64,000 nt of DNA from Capsicum annuum. Its lineage: Eukaryota > Streptophyta > Magnoliopsida > Solanales > Solanaceae. Positions within the stretch are counted from its first letter, which is position 1; each line of letters starts with the position of its first letter. Below, piece by piece: positions 12,098 through 24,125 of this stretch. The stretch spans positions 150,638,887 through 150,702,886 of the forward strand of contig NC_061115.1 of the NCBI RefSeq assembly GCF_002878395.1, read 5' to 3'. A model generated the notes under the pieces. It saw nothing but the letters and a program-made list of their open reading frames with translations, did no database searches and had not been told where the DNA came from. The translations under genes and the position numbers were made by a program.

Positions 12098-12538
12098 CTA
12101 GGATTTCAACTCTCTTAACTCAGTAGGTACTATATGGTATAGAGGAATATAAATAGTTCTAGTCCCCGACTCTAAGTCTACTTCGCGATTTGGAGGCATA
12201 CCCAAAATATCATCCAAAAACACTTCTAAGAAATCACACACAACTGTAATGAATGCTATAGGAGGAGCTATAGAATTATCCTCCCAAAGATTGGCTAAAA
12301 ATGCGCTACACCCACTCTTTAATAGTGTTTGGGCATGAATTATGGACATTACCCTCACGGTACAGGGGAAAAAAGTACCCTTCCACTCTAACTTCTCTTC
12401 CCCAAGCATTGCCACCATAACTAATTTGGAAAAATAGTTAAGAATGGCATGATAAGGAGCTAACCAGCATATCCTCGAGAGAATATCAAACTCCATATCT
12501 AATATAACTAAGTCTATCAAGGTCTTAAACCTATGAAC
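12098..12538 (-). pseudogene. Element F protease-to-RT segment, left half of the split
   Basis: Open for its whole length on the minus strand. LIDLVILDMEFDI and ICWLAPYHAIL match the end of the retropepsin-like domain, and GMPPNREVDLESGTRTI matches the linker into RT. The reading frame continues to 12580 only because it runs into the C LTR. At 12538 F is cut by C; the missing protease N-terminal part is found at 61548-61620 on the other side of C. Confidence 0.75.
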
Positions 12539-13651
12539 TGTCACCATCCAAAATCCAATGGTCAGGATGGCACGTGTCACGCGCGACCCTTCACTAGTGA
12601 GTCAATTAAACAAACCGATACAAAAGAGAAATAATGCTCAAATCCCGTGGTCAGTTTTTTAGAATAAAGCTAAACCATATAATATAGTAAATGTAGAAGG
12701 AAACGTAACCAGCACTAAATCCATAATTCCCAAAACCAGGTGTCAATAGTGTAACAACATATCTAATACAACTTGAGTCCACATTGATTCATAGGATAAC
12801 CCAAAAACATGAAAAACCTTATCTATGAAATACAATAAAGATATAGTCTTATAAGAAAATTAGTAGAAAGCATCCGGACGTCTAAAAGTAAAACACTACC
12901 ATAAAAGCTCCAACATTACCCAAATCATGCAATATGGTATGCACCCAAACCTGAATCTTCACCAGATAGGCACAACAGAAGTCAGTGCGGTCCATTTGTA
13001 CTCAATAGGTATCATAGGCCAACCAAGCAAAGTAGAAAATAAAGCATACAAAAACACACCATGGGCACGTCGCCTATGATCAGAAAATGTCCCTAAACAT
13101 TAGCCCACATCAACTGCACTAATAGCTCTAATATATCTCATATATTGCAGTAACACAATAGGGTAGAACACAAGTATACATTACATCACGCAAAAGTAAA
13201 ACAAAGGAGAACATGTATATACAAGATCAACAAATACAAGTAAAGGAAGATAAAACAAATCGATACCTGACAAGTCATTATGACAATATAATCACAACAT
13301 AAACATAATAAAATAAATGCAATTTATGTGATGATAATGATGATAATAATACACGAGATTGTCTCACAACCTTCGGGATCGACGCACAATCCCTGTAAAT
13401 ATCTACGAAGCTAAAGTTTCCCAATGTAGGACCCATGGGAAGTTCGTCAACCCCTATACAATCCATATATCATATCTTGTCCCTAATACTTCCCTCGGGA
13501 AGGATTTTATAAGATACTAAAATATCTCTTCCCGACACATCCTTCGGGGAGGGTTTTACAAAGGTGTTTCCAGTGTTTCTTAGTGTTGCTATGGTAGCAC
13601 CAATGTTTCATGAATGAGTATGATATGAGGATGTAATACTCATAATCAATC

Positions 13652-13760
13652 CACAATGACTATTTCAACAACAAATCACAATGAGTATTTCCCCAACCAA
13701 CCACAATGAGTATTTTCACAATCAACCATAATGAGTATTCCACAACCATGTGAGCCAATT
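13652..13760. repeat. 25-bp minisatellite in the C LTR (unit 1)
   Basis: CACAATGAGTATTT-type units start at 13652, 13677, 13702 and 13727, exactly 25 bases apart. The same array occurs at 26968-27070 and, with changes, at 59860-59970. Confidence 0.85.
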
Positions 13761-14746
13761 AAATACTTCTTATTTCCAACCATCCATGAATTTCCACATG
13801 ATTCACAAGCCACAAGAGTATTAATATATCAAAACATACAAATCGCACCATAGTAGGCATTTTAAACAGTAAAATACAATTATTCACATGTATTTCAGGC
13901 TATCAACATCACAGATGACCCCACACGGTCACACACATCACATAATATCTCAAAACCAATAGTTACATCTCATATAGGCCCCCACAAAGGCACAACACAT
14001 AGAAATCCATTTTCATGATTAGTTCTCACTCTTAATATGCATTTTGTATGAACATTCACTACCAAACCCTATATGAAAGAGTTAAGACATAACCTACATC
14101 GAATGCCAAAACCTGTCCGCTACACTTCGACCACAAACTCCTACTCCTAAAAAACGATCCCAAAATCAACAAATATATCAAAATATAGAATCTACGTGTC
14201 AAAATAAAGCCAACAATATTAATATTGTCTACTTTCAATTCGGGGTCAAAATGGACCCCCAAAATAGATTTTCAAAAAAGAAGGGCAAATTGTAATTTTA
14301 TTTCAAAAACATGTTCCTCATATTTTTCTGAGTCTATAGCTGAAAACCCGAACAAAAATGAGTTAAAAAACAAGGTCTAAATCGCTAAAAACTTATTTTT
14401 AAAGTTAACCGGGTGAAATCTTCAAAATCCATTTTGAAATCAAGATTTGAAGATGTATTTCAAATGAAATCAAGCAGAAACTGATAATGTTAGTACTAGA
14501 AGCTCATATAAGTTAAAAGGGGTTGAAATCGGGGTTTAATTTGAAGAAATACAATTTTGGACCTTGGGAAAAAATACACAATTTCCACTTTAAAATCCGG
14601 ATTAGAACAAGAATTCAATGATAAAGATGGAATAATTTAGTTAAGATAGATGTACTGGAGCATACCAAAGCTTAGAGGTGAAGAAAATAGCTCAAAACAA
14701 TGAAACAAACTCCAAGTCTCTAAAATGGTGAAATATGGCGAAACCA

Positions 14747-14758
14747 AGTATATATACT
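14747..14758 (-). promoter_or_regulatory. Candidate TATA box of the C 3' LTR
   Basis: Sense strand reads GAGTATATATACTTGG. The same word is kept at 28064-28077 and, altered, at 60865-60875. It lies just downstream of the CGATC-rich block and upstream of a TCTCAAA-containing leader. Position in the LTR fits a promoter; no start site can be shown. Confidence 0.5.
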
Positions 14759-15427
14759 CAAGTTCCGCGATCATAGACCATGATCGGGATCATGGTTCTT
14801 GATTATAGGGACGCATCGTAATCGCAACTGTGGCTCGTAATCACGTTTGTGCCTCCCAATTATGACATCTCGACTGTCAGCCATTTTGCGATCACAGGTG
14901 CAATAGGTAGCAGGTGCACCAGCTGGGGATTTCGGTAAATTTCATTCACCCTAGGCCTCTTGGAATTAATCCATAATCGCATCAATGCAAATGAAATATG
15001 CTACTTTATCAAGTTCAACACTCTAGACTAAATAACGGTATCAAATTTTCAAAAAAATATCATTTTAAAATAGTTGATCCTCAAAATTCAAAATCACAAC
15101 TTAAAGCTAAAGGTCGAAACCATATTTAAAAGCCATAAAGACACATCAAACATGTTACCACCCTAAAAATGATGTTTCAGATCTACTGGCGTAGTCCGTT
15201 CTGCCATCTATCACTAGAATCAAAGATAACCAAGAAAGTCCACAATAAGGATCTCGAAGCCATCAAAAATCATAATATCACATAAGTGGTACTGAAATGA
15301 ATCCAAAAGTATCAATAACCTCCACACCCCTAAAAATACCAAAATGCAACTATGGGGAGACGTAAAATAGTCATTTCACACAAAAACACATATTTCACTT
15401 ATTTTATCAAAAATTTAGATTGTTACA

Positions 15428-15778
15428 TCATTCACCACTACAAACCTAGTTTGTTCTCAAACTATGGTAAATTAATAGAAGAATTAACAAAGAGCTGGGG
15501 ATAAGAATCACATATATCAGACTCAACCTCCCAAGTAGCCTCATCTACTGGTCGATGTAGCCACTGAACCTTAACCATAGATATAACTCTAGAGCGTAAC
15601 TATCTAACATCCTTTCCCAAAATAGAGACCGTCTCCTTAACAAAAGACAATGTCTTATCTAATTGAACCGACTACCAACGAATAACATGAGACTCATCTA
15701 GAATATAATGGAGAAACATAGAAACATGGAAAACTGGATGAACAATTGATAGGTCTGGGGGAAAAGCCAACTCATAGG
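15428..15778 (-). pseudogene. Element C integrase tail with chromodomain-like motif (unit 1)
   Basis: Minus strand at about 15515-15575 gives KVQWLHRPVDEATWEVESDI, the chromodomain-like core, followed by stop codons. The host frame is interrupted at 15778 by A-1 and resumes at 25098. The same sequence is found at 28723-29072 in unit 2. Confidence 0.7.
15774..15778. repeat. Target-site duplication of A-1 (left)
   Basis: ATAGG, matched by GTAGG at 25098-25102 on the other side; the A-2 copy has ATAGG on both sides (29068-29072 and 39061-39065). Five-base duplications are normal for Ty3/gypsy integrases. Confidence 0.8.
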
Positions 15779-18265
15779 TGACACGACCTAAACTGGGGCC
15801 TTGTATAATGGGCATCTTAAGTCAAACTAGGACTAGGGACAACCCAAGTTACCCAACTTAACCTCCAAACAAGTACCTTGAGTCGGATGAATTTCAAACA
15901 TATTAGAAAATAACATTTAGTACAATTCTAAACTCTGGGATAGGTCCATAATCGTGACCAACCCAAGAAAGTCCAACCATCGAACACCCAACCAATAGCC
16001 ATACTAAAACAAAAATAATAACCAAGTATAAGTCCAAAACATGATAGGATGGAAAAATCATAAATATAGTCAAATAGTATTAGCCCCAATACCAATGCGA
16101 ATACTAAGGCTGGCACCACTTCATACACCGCGCATACCAACACGTAGTAGTCCCACAGAGCCTCTAACAGAAAGTAAAACAATACTCTGTTGGGACATAC
16201 CCTAACGCATAACAAAAACCAATGTCTATGAAATAACAAGAGTATGTAAAGACATCCATAACATGAAATTAAGCCTTTAGGAATATAGAAGCTAACCACT
16301 TTAATCAAAAAGTGGATCCCAAATTTAATTACTAAGAAGGATGAGCAGAATGGCCCGTTTTTGCTTTGCATAGGGATACAGCCTCCCGAGGATGGGTTAG
16401 TGGGTGAATGCTAGAATGCACTCAGGATTAGGATAAACTAATGCCAACCATTAAAACTAAGAAACCAACCATATGCATTCACAACCAAACATACATACAT
16501 ATATATATAACGATGCTGGGAAAGGGAACCGGGTTTAGCATGCCCTTAAAACCATTAACCTCAGTATGTGTAGCTTAACCATCCTAAAACTATCGACATG
16601 CTATATAGGTCTAGTGTAACCTCCTGAATGGGCCCCGAAGTATCTAGCCGTATTAACCATAAATACCATAGGAATAGGTGATTCCCGAGTACCTTTTACT
16701 CTCCATGATACATATGTACAAGTGTACTTAGGGAATTCTCATGTACCTCATAAGTATAATATGTGGTCTCTATGATGAATCCTTGTGGAGAGAAACATGA
16801 TTTTCCAGTGTTCGTCTGTTGGACTCATACCTTTATGGTTAGCTATCACACACCGTCATTATTTCCCAATTAAAACCATTACCGCATAACCAAACCACTA
16901 TTCCTTTTATTATTCAACAAGGCTATAAGTAGTAGTACAGTCATACTGACTATAGCTAGCAAGAAATGTCCTTAGCCATCCCTTTTAAGTAAGGGATTCC
17001 CATGTACTCATTACATTATTATGTTGACTTGGGGGTGTCCCATGTACCCCACAAGTATTTTTTTATGAAGTTTGCTTAGGGATTCCCTTGTACCCTACAA
17101 GGCTTTAAATTAGAACAACCATAACCACCAAAACTTTACCATTTAACCATTCCAAATCATTTAAACCATTTATACCATTTAGGATTCCATTACCAAGTTA
17201 TACCATGCATAGTTCTATGAAAGTCCAACAATTTAATAAAAAACCTTCTTATAGGCATTTTATCAAACAAGTTGGGGGCATAGTATTTTCAAAGCCAAAA
17301 TCAAGTACCAATTAACCATTCCCATGCAACTAATTGTTCAGACCACTATAATAATATGAAAACCATAAGTAAAAGATATAAGAAAACCGTTACCATCCAT
17401 TGTAACCTAAACCCCCAACATATATTGGAAAACCCAAAACCATACAATAATATGCCATGAAAACAATCAATAAAACACTTCTTTAGTTGGAACAAACAAT
17501 AAGGAGGGAGTACATGACTTAGATAAAGAAGATGATGGAGAGATATCACCTTTATAAGTCCCAAATAGACCATCTTGAAGGAAACCCTAACCTTCTATAA
17601 CCTAAGAGCCTTGAGAGAATTTGAGAGTGTTTAAGAGAGTTTGATTGATTGTAAGTATGTTAATGAAGCCCTAAAAATGTGATTTATATCGTTGGTATCA
17701 TAATAGGTTAAATGGGGAAATATCCAAATTACCCCTAACATAAATTGTTTAAAATTCCCATAAGATGGTATGACCAAGCCACCTCAACCGTACCCTAGGG
17801 TACAAGTGGTACCCTTATCTCGTACCCTAGGCCTTCCCTTGGATCCCAACACTGCCCAATAAATGACCACCCAAGCCAAACCATACCCAAGCATACAAAT
17901 AGTACCCTTAATCTCTACCCATAACAAAATCATGAGAGGTTGAACACTATCCAACGTATGAGTTGGACTATAAAACTCATACCCTATCCTCAAAACTCAT
18001 GGTGTGCCACTCGTACTCAGATCCAAGTTACGTTACTAAGTTTCAGATTAAGTAAAGGAAAACCCAAACCAACGACCCATCATCAACCATACAAGTAGTA
18101 CCCACCTAGTTGTACCCATTCCAAAACTCAGCAACCCAAAATTGGACAATATACTACTGGGTCACCTGAATCATACCCTATCATATGACTAGTACCCTTG
18201 ATCGTATCATATCCAGAAGCTAAAAATTAGGAAATTTTATAAAGGTGAAAACCCAAGGTGTTTCA
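15779..18265 (-). repeat. Element A-1 3' LTR (2487 bp)
   Basis: Same termini as the other three A LTRs. It contains a tract (16145-16817) nearly identical to A-2, a three-unit CCCATGTAC/CCCTTGTAC minisatellite (16999, 17039, 17085), a TATAAATC box in sense orientation at about 17686-17693 and a GTACCC/GGGTAC-rich block (17790-18200). The open frame at 15928-16371 on the sense strand lies in the LTR and is not supported as a gene. Confidence 0.9.
16145..16817. other. Near-identity tract, copy 1 (partner 29439-30111)
   Basis: 673 aligned bases with no gap and three substitutions, at 16360 (T/C), 16595 (G/T) and 16763 (G/A). Just outside on both sides the copies differ at about one base in nine. 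This is the mark of a gene-conversion tract. Confidence 0.85.
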
Positions 18266-18960
18266 GTCTATCGCTCTAGGATTAATCATCCTCGAATGAT
18301 GGGTAAGGTAGTGCAATAACCAATTACACCCCAACATAACTATTCCAACCTTTAACTAAATTGGAAAATAAAGATGCAAAGGAATCAACCTTCCTGTAAT
18401 CAAGTAAGAAAAAAACGATCTGATCAAGAACACATACCTTAAGAATGAATATCTAGAGAAGAAAAAAATGCGGATACTGGGACTTCATGTCCTATTCTAC
18501 TTCCCAAGTAGCTTTTTCCACCCTGTGGTTCAATCATAGAACCTTAATTGAAGCTACATCCTTGATCCATAAATGACAAACCTGTCGATCCAAGATCTCA
18601 ATCGGGATCTTCTCTTAAGACAAAAAATCTGAGATACCTAATTGTTCCAAAGGAAAAACTGGTGAAGGATCACCTATACACTTTCTCAACATAGAGACAT
18701 AGAATACCGAATGAGTGGATCACAAACCAGAAGGAAATTCCAATTCATGTGCCACATTAGCAACCCTACTCAAAACAACATTAAGACCAATATACCGGGG
18801 GCTGAGATTCCCCTTTTTCTCAAATTACACTACTCTCTTCATTGGAGATGCCTTTAGGCACACCCTATCTCCAACCTCAAAATCTAAGTCCTTACGCCTT
18901 ACATTCGATAGGACTTTTGGAGACTTTAGGCAGCCTTAAGCACATCCGAATTGCCTTTAC
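18266..18960 (-). pseudogene. A-1 integrase C-terminal tail and chromodomain
   Basis: At about 18475-18530 the minus strand reads HRVEKATWEVE, stop, DMKSQYP: the chromodomain core with a nonsense codon in its middle. The upstream segment (18640-18760) matches the FHVSMLRKC-type region seen in D at 49440-49480. Next to the LTR, at 18266-18300, a mutated polypurine region is visible. The plus-strand frame at 18715-18939 is antisense. Confidence 0.75.
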
Positions 18961-19905
18961 CTTTTCCATATCCTGATTAATCAAATCTAGGCTAAACATA
19001 TCCGTCTCACCAAGCTCAAACCATCTAATAGTAGATCTACACCTCCTAATTTACAATGCCTCAAAAGGGGTTATCCCAATGCTAGAATTACAGTTACTAT
19101 TGTAAGTAAACTCTACAATAGGTAGATGCTCAACCCAATTACCACCATAGTCAATCACACAAGCACGAAGCATATCCTCAAATATATGAATAGTCCTTTC
19201 TTCTTTCCCACCCTTCTACGGGTGAAAAGTAGTACTCAAACTAACATTAGTACCTAAAACCTTCTAAAAGGATCACCAAAAGTGAGATAAAAACTGCATA
19301 CCACGATCTGAGATAATCAAAATAGGTCCTCCTTTCAGCTTCTTAATCTCATGAAGATACAAACCCACATAATCCTTACCCGAAAAGTTAGTCCTCACTA
19401 GGAAGAAGTGAATCAACTTTGTCATACTATCAACGATGACCCAAACATAATCAAATTAGTTTTGAGATCGAGGAAGATGGTAATGAAATCCATATTGATC
19501 ACCTCCCATTTCAATTCCAAAAATTCAATCTCCTTATACAAGCCTCCAGGCCTTATGTGCTCAACTTTCACTTGTTGACACACCAAATATTTGGCCACCA
19601 AAATAAGCCACATCCTTCTTCATACCATTCAACCAATGCATCTCCTTGAGATCATGATACATTTTTATATAACTAGAATGAATAAAATATCGCAATTTAT
19701 TCACCAAATTACCATTGATGTCAAATACCATTACCTTTTGCCAACCTACATCACCCTTGATTTTCATTAAGGCAAGATCTAAAAGTTGCTTCTCTTTAAT
19801 TTCTACACCAAAAGAAGACCGAACAACTTTCGGTACAATTATACCACCATCCCTGGAGTCTAAAGGGCAGACTCCATGATCATCCAAACAGTGAATATCC
19901 TTCAC
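18961..19905 (-). pseudogene. A-1 integrase core and zinc-binding domain
   Basis: Two overlapping frames on the minus strand, 19561-19905 and 19422-19613, together cover the HHCC region (IKMYHDLKEMHW, then KYLVCQQVKVEH) and the start of the catalytic core (VINMDFITIFLDL). A frameshift near 19600 separates them; the A-2 copy (32713-33165) is open across the same place. Farther on, 19010-19200 matches the SSIGITPFEAL-type core end. Confidence 0.8.
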
Positions 19906-20420
19906 TAACTCCTACCTCTCCTTATCTACATATGCTTAATTCCATATGAAAAACTTTCAAAGAGAATCAACAACAACATTAGCCTAACCTGGATGGTAGT
20001 AAAGACTCATTTCATAATCCTTGAGAAGCTCAAGCTATCTCCTCCACTTGAGGTTAAGCTCTTCCTGAGTGAACACATACTACACTCTTATGAATAGAAA
20101 ATATGTCCATGTGCGCTCCATACAAATAGTACCACCAAATTTTTTATGCAAACACCACGGCTAAAAGCTCCAAATCATGGATAGGATAGTTTATCTTATG
20201 CACCTTCTACTGCCTAGAAGAATAGGCCATCACCTTACCATGCTGCATCAAAACACAACCAAGTCCTACCCGGGATGCATCGCAGTAGACCACAAACCAC
20301 TCATGGCCTTCTGGCAATGTCAAAACCAAAGACGAAGTTAGCTTATCCTTCAGCTTCTCAAAATTACCCTCACAAGCATCCGACTAAGAGAACATTACCT
20401 TCTTCTGAGTCAACTTAGTC
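19906..20420 (-). pseudogene. A-1 RNase H remnant
   Basis: At about 20270-20310 the minus strand gives FVVYCDASRVGLG, the first catalytic-aspartate motif of Ty3/gypsy RNase H, intact. The remainder is broken by stops and short indels. Confidence 0.75.
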
Positions 20421-21250
20421 AATAGGGCAGCTATCATTAAAAAATTCTCAACAAACCTCCTGTAGTACCCATCCAAACCCAAGAATCTATGATTACTAAT
20501 TGGAGTCGTGGGTCTAGGCCTATTCTTAGACATCGCCACCTTTTATAGATCCACCATGATCCCCTCACAAGAAGTAATATGACCAAAAAATGTGATAGCG
20601 TTCAACCAGAATTCACATTTTGAAAATTTGGCATATGATTGTTGTTGTTTCAAGGTCTGCAACACCACACAGAGCTGATTGGAAATATCTATCTCACTTA
20701 TAGAATAGACTAGGATGTAATCAATTAACACAATGACAAAAAGATCCAAAAAAAATAATAGAAGAACCTATTCATCAAATCCATGAATACCGCTGGAGCA
20801 TTTGTCAAACCAAATTACATAACCAAGAACTCAAAGTACCCATACCGAGTACGAAATACTGTCTTAGAGATATCCACCTCCCTAATCTTAAGTTGATGAT
20901 ACCCAGACCAAAGAACTATCTTAGATAAGAATTTGGAACCTTGCAACTAATTAAACAAGTCATTTATCCTTAGAAGAGAATACTTGTTCTTAACTGTCAC
21001 CTGATTTAGCTACCGATAGTCAATACACATGTTAATGGAACCATCTTTTTTATTCATGAATAACAGCGCTGTACCCCATAGGGATACATTAGAACAAATA
21101 AAACCCTTAACCAAAAGATCCCTAAGTTGATTCTTGAGTTCCCTCAACTAAGCCCGAGCCATTCTATAAGCACAAATAGATATTAGATGAGTGTCCAAAA
21201 CTAAATCAATCCCAAACTCAATCTCCCTATCCGTAAGAACACCAGGAAGA
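20421..21250 (-). pseudogene. A-1 reverse transcriptase remnant
   Basis: 20543-20749 is open and includes [14 protein letters not shown] at the catalytic site. The second aspartate of the usual I-D-D is replaced by tyrosine, so this RT is dead; the A-2 copy keeps IDD. After it come KFSKCEFWL and FGHITSCEGIMVD, typical of the palm/thumb border. Further RT blocks run to about 21130. Confidence 0.8.
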
Positions 21251-21800
21251 TCATCTGGAAAAACCTCAGGAAACTCATTCACCACCAAAACCGAATATAA
21301 TGAAGGACCTTCCTAGTTATAGTCTTTAACTCAGACCAAATGATAGAGACACCCTTTAGAGAATAACCTCTGAGCTATATGATGTTATATAAACATCCTC
21401 TTAGAAGCTAAGGACCACCATCCCATTCAATAACTGGTTCACTAGGGAACTTAAAGACAACCTTATGAGTCCGACAATCTAAGGACGCACAACACAAGTA
21501 TAACTAATCCATCCCTAGAATGACATTAAAATCCATCATATCTAACTTAAACAAATCCACCAAAGTCATCTTACTACCAAAAGATACCACACAACCCCAA
21601 TAGACTCTTTTAGCAACCATCAAGTCACCTACTGGGGTAGAAACAGAAAAAGATCTAAAATAACCTCAGGATCAAAACAAAAATACACAACCATAAATAG
21701 GGTGACATAAGATAAAGTGGAACCCAAATCAAGTAAACAATAAACATCATTAGAAAATATTTGTAATGTAAGAGTCATGACATCAGGCGATGCCTCAAAC
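21251..21800 (-). pseudogene. A-1 protease and linker remnant
   Basis: The retropepsin-like motif is visible at about 21695-21745 as CLLDLGSTLSYVT, with the active-site aspartate. The segment at 21500-21570 corresponds to the LDMMDFNVILGMD block. The frame is broken by stops. Confidence 0.65.
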
Positions 21801-22362
21801 CCTTATCGTGTAGCAAGAGTATATAACCTATTTTGGCCTTTGCCAAACCCAGAAGAAGAAACAAATGCAGAAGCAGCACCCTTTGGTGCAAGAGAAGATG
21901 AAGAGGCAACCAGAACCTTTTTTGTCCTTGAAGCAACCTTACCAACCATTAGCTGATAGGCAACAAAATTCACCCCTTCCATATTTGTGGCCTGTATGAC
22001 TCTAAAGATCTTTTCCATCTTATCCAAAAACTGTGAGGATCTTTCTCTAGCGCAACACCAGTAAAAGTTGGAGGACTTAACCTCATAAACTTGCCAACCC
22101 TTGTGGGCTCAGAAGATGCAATACTATATGCGGCACACTCAGCCTGAGAAGCTACCTACCAAGAAATCACATGGATTGACTAACCAAAATTTGTATTTGT
22201 CACGTCTACCTAAGGATCACTAGATGGAACTGGTTGAACTCCAGAAGAATCAAGGTTGTGGCCCCTAGACCGAGTATGTATCCCCTGAGTAAAGGATGTC
22301 CCATCAACATCATCCCCAATTAGGATAGAGGAGTTCCCATTCACATCAAATCATCGAGGCAT
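21801..22362 (-). pseudogene. gag: A-1 gag remnant with a 705-bp internal deletion
   Basis: Likely start ATG at 22360-22362 (minus), MPR, followed by a stop. The gag N-terminal region follows, then at 21803-22027 an open frame that joins the early gag (AYQLMVGKVAS) directly to the end of gag (SGFGKGQNRLYTLATR). A-2 has about 705 bases between these parts, with the rest of the capsid domain and the zinc knuckle. So A-1 gag is an internal-deletion derivative. Confidence 0.75.
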
Positions 22363-22557
22363 GGTCCAAAAGGAGAACAAACCCAAATTAAAGAAGATTC
22401 TAGGACTTAGACTACAAGTTTAGAAAGAGAACACAAAGAAAGAGAAATATTCCTAAATGCCTTGCAGACTCTCTTATGAATATGGTACGCTACACACCCT
22501 TAAAAAAAACTATACTAGACACAACTTTGTGGACTCCCAATTAATCATGAACCTAAT

Positions 22558-22569
22558 GCTCTGATACCA
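22558..22569 (-). promoter_or_regulatory. tRNA-iMet primer-binding site of A-1
   Basis: Plus strand GCTCTGATACCA, exact complement of TGGTATCAGAGC, the usual minus-strand primer site of plant gypsy elements. Three bases separate it from the LTR start at 22573. Confidence 0.9.
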
Positions 22570-22980
22570 ACTTTACATGACCCAAACTAGGGCCTTGTCA
22601 TAATAGGCATCCCAAGTCCAACAAGGATAGGGACCACCCCAGTAACCCAACCCAACTTCCAAACACGTACCTTGAGTCAGATGAATTCCAAAAATATAAC
22701 AAGATACCATTTTGTACAATTCCAGACTCTAGGATAGGTCCATAACCTTGGCTAACCCTATCAAGTCTAACAATCCAATCCCTAACTAATAACCATGCCC
22801 AAAGTAAAATAATAACCAAGTGTGAGTCCATAATATAATAGGATGGAACAATTATATGTACAATCAAATAGTATCAACCCCAATACCAATGCCAATACTT
22901 AGGATAACACCACTACCAACACCGCGCATACCAACTATTAATAGTCCCACAAAACCTCTAACCAAGAGTAAAATGATATC

Positions 22981-23036
22981 TGGTTAAGACATGCCCCCAA
23001 CCATAGCATGGTTAAGACATGCCCCCAACCATAGCA
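22981..23036. repeat. Perfect 28-bp tandem duplication in the A-1 5' LTR
   Basis: Two identical units beginning TGGTTAAGACATGCCCCC, at 22981-23008 and 23009-23036. The matching place in A-2 (about 36990) has one copy. Confidence 0.95.
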
Positions 23037-24079
23037 AAAACAAATATCTATAAAATAACCAGAGTATGTAAATACATCCATGATATGACATGGAGTCTTT
23101 CAGAATATGGAAACTCACCATTTCAATCAAACAGCTAATCTCAAATCTGATTACGAAGCCGGAGGAGTAAAATAGTCAATTCCTTCATCACATAGGGATA
23201 CTTCCTCCAGACAGTGGGCTAGTGGGTGAATGCCAGTACGCACCTAGAATAAGAATAAAATAATGCCAACCATTAAAACCAAGTAAAATAACCATATGCA
23301 TTCACGACCATATACGTATATATATAACCATATTGGGAAAGGAAATCGGGTTTAACATGACTTTAAAACCATAAAACTGAGTATGTGTAGCTTAAGCATT
23401 CTAGAACCACCCACGGGATATATGTGTCCAGTGTAACCTCCAGAACGGGACTCGATACATGTAACCGCACGAATTGAAAATACCATAGGATTAGGGTGAT
23501 TCTCAAGCACCCTTCGCTCCCCATGATACATATGTACAAGTTTACTTAGGGGATTCTCGTGCACCCCATAAGTATCATATATAATCGCCATGATCAATCC
23601 TAATGATGATAAATATGAGTTTCAAGTGTCCATACATCGGACTCATACCTTCATGGTTAGCTATCACACCCCACCATTATTGCCCAATTAAAATCATTAC
23701 CACACAACCAAATCACCATTCCATTTATTATTAACCAAGGCTATAAATAGTGGTATTGTTATACCAACTATAGCTTGCAAGCAATGTCCTTATCCATCTT
23801 TTTTATGTAAGGGATCCCCTTGTACTCATTATATTATTAACTTAACTTGGGGGGTCCCATATACTCTACAAGTGTTTCATTATTAAGTTTCCTTAGGGGA
23901 CTCCCTTGTACCCCCTAAGGCTTTCAATTAGACCAACCAGAACCATCAAAACCATACAATTTAACAATTGCAAACATTTTAAACCATTGAGGGTTCCATT
24001 AACAAGTTATACCATGCATAGGTATATGAAAGTCCATGAATTTAAGAAAAATCATTCTTATAGGCATTTTATCAAACAT

Positions 24080-24125
24080 GTTGGGGGCATAGTATTTCCA
24101 AAGTTGGGGGCATAGTATTTCCAAA
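24080..24125. repeat. Perfect 23-bp tandem duplication in the A-1 5' LTR
   Basis: Two identical units beginning GTTGGGGGCATAGTATTT, at 24080-24102 and 24103-24125; one copy in the other three A LTRs. Confidence 0.95.

Larger units (their letters stand above)
12539..15427 (-). repeat. Element C 3' LTR (complete, 2.9 kb)
   Basis: Aligns along its length with 58766-61547. Shared landmarks, listed by position, include CGATACAAAAG (12616), a CCTTCGGGGAGGGTTTTAC-type repeat (13520-13560), a 25-bp minisatellite (13652-13760), GTATATATACT (14748), a CGATC-rich block (14765-14890) and the terminus GTTACA. The part from 13561 on is inside duplication unit 1. Frames at 13278-13466 and 14059-14262 have no counterpart that is conserved as protein. 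Confidence 0.85.

Noticed and set aside
12098..12580. 160-codon frame taken as one gene
   Set aside because: The first 14 codons lie in the C LTR and the rest is F protease-linker; the frame crosses an insertion boundary.
14747..14758. Endogenous pararetrovirus (caulimovirid) as source of the RT genes
   Set aside because: Paired LTRs, integrase with chromodomain-like tail and 5-base target duplications show Ty3/gypsy retrotransposons; no movement-protein motif was seen.
15928..16371. 147-codon hydrophobic open frame in the A-1 3' LTR, with a 129-codon partner at 29276-29665
   Set aside because: It looks conserved only because it overlaps the near-identity tract; the 5' LTR copies (22598-22867, 36833-37021) are broken. 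LTR position and membrane-like composition fit translated AT-rich repeat DNA.
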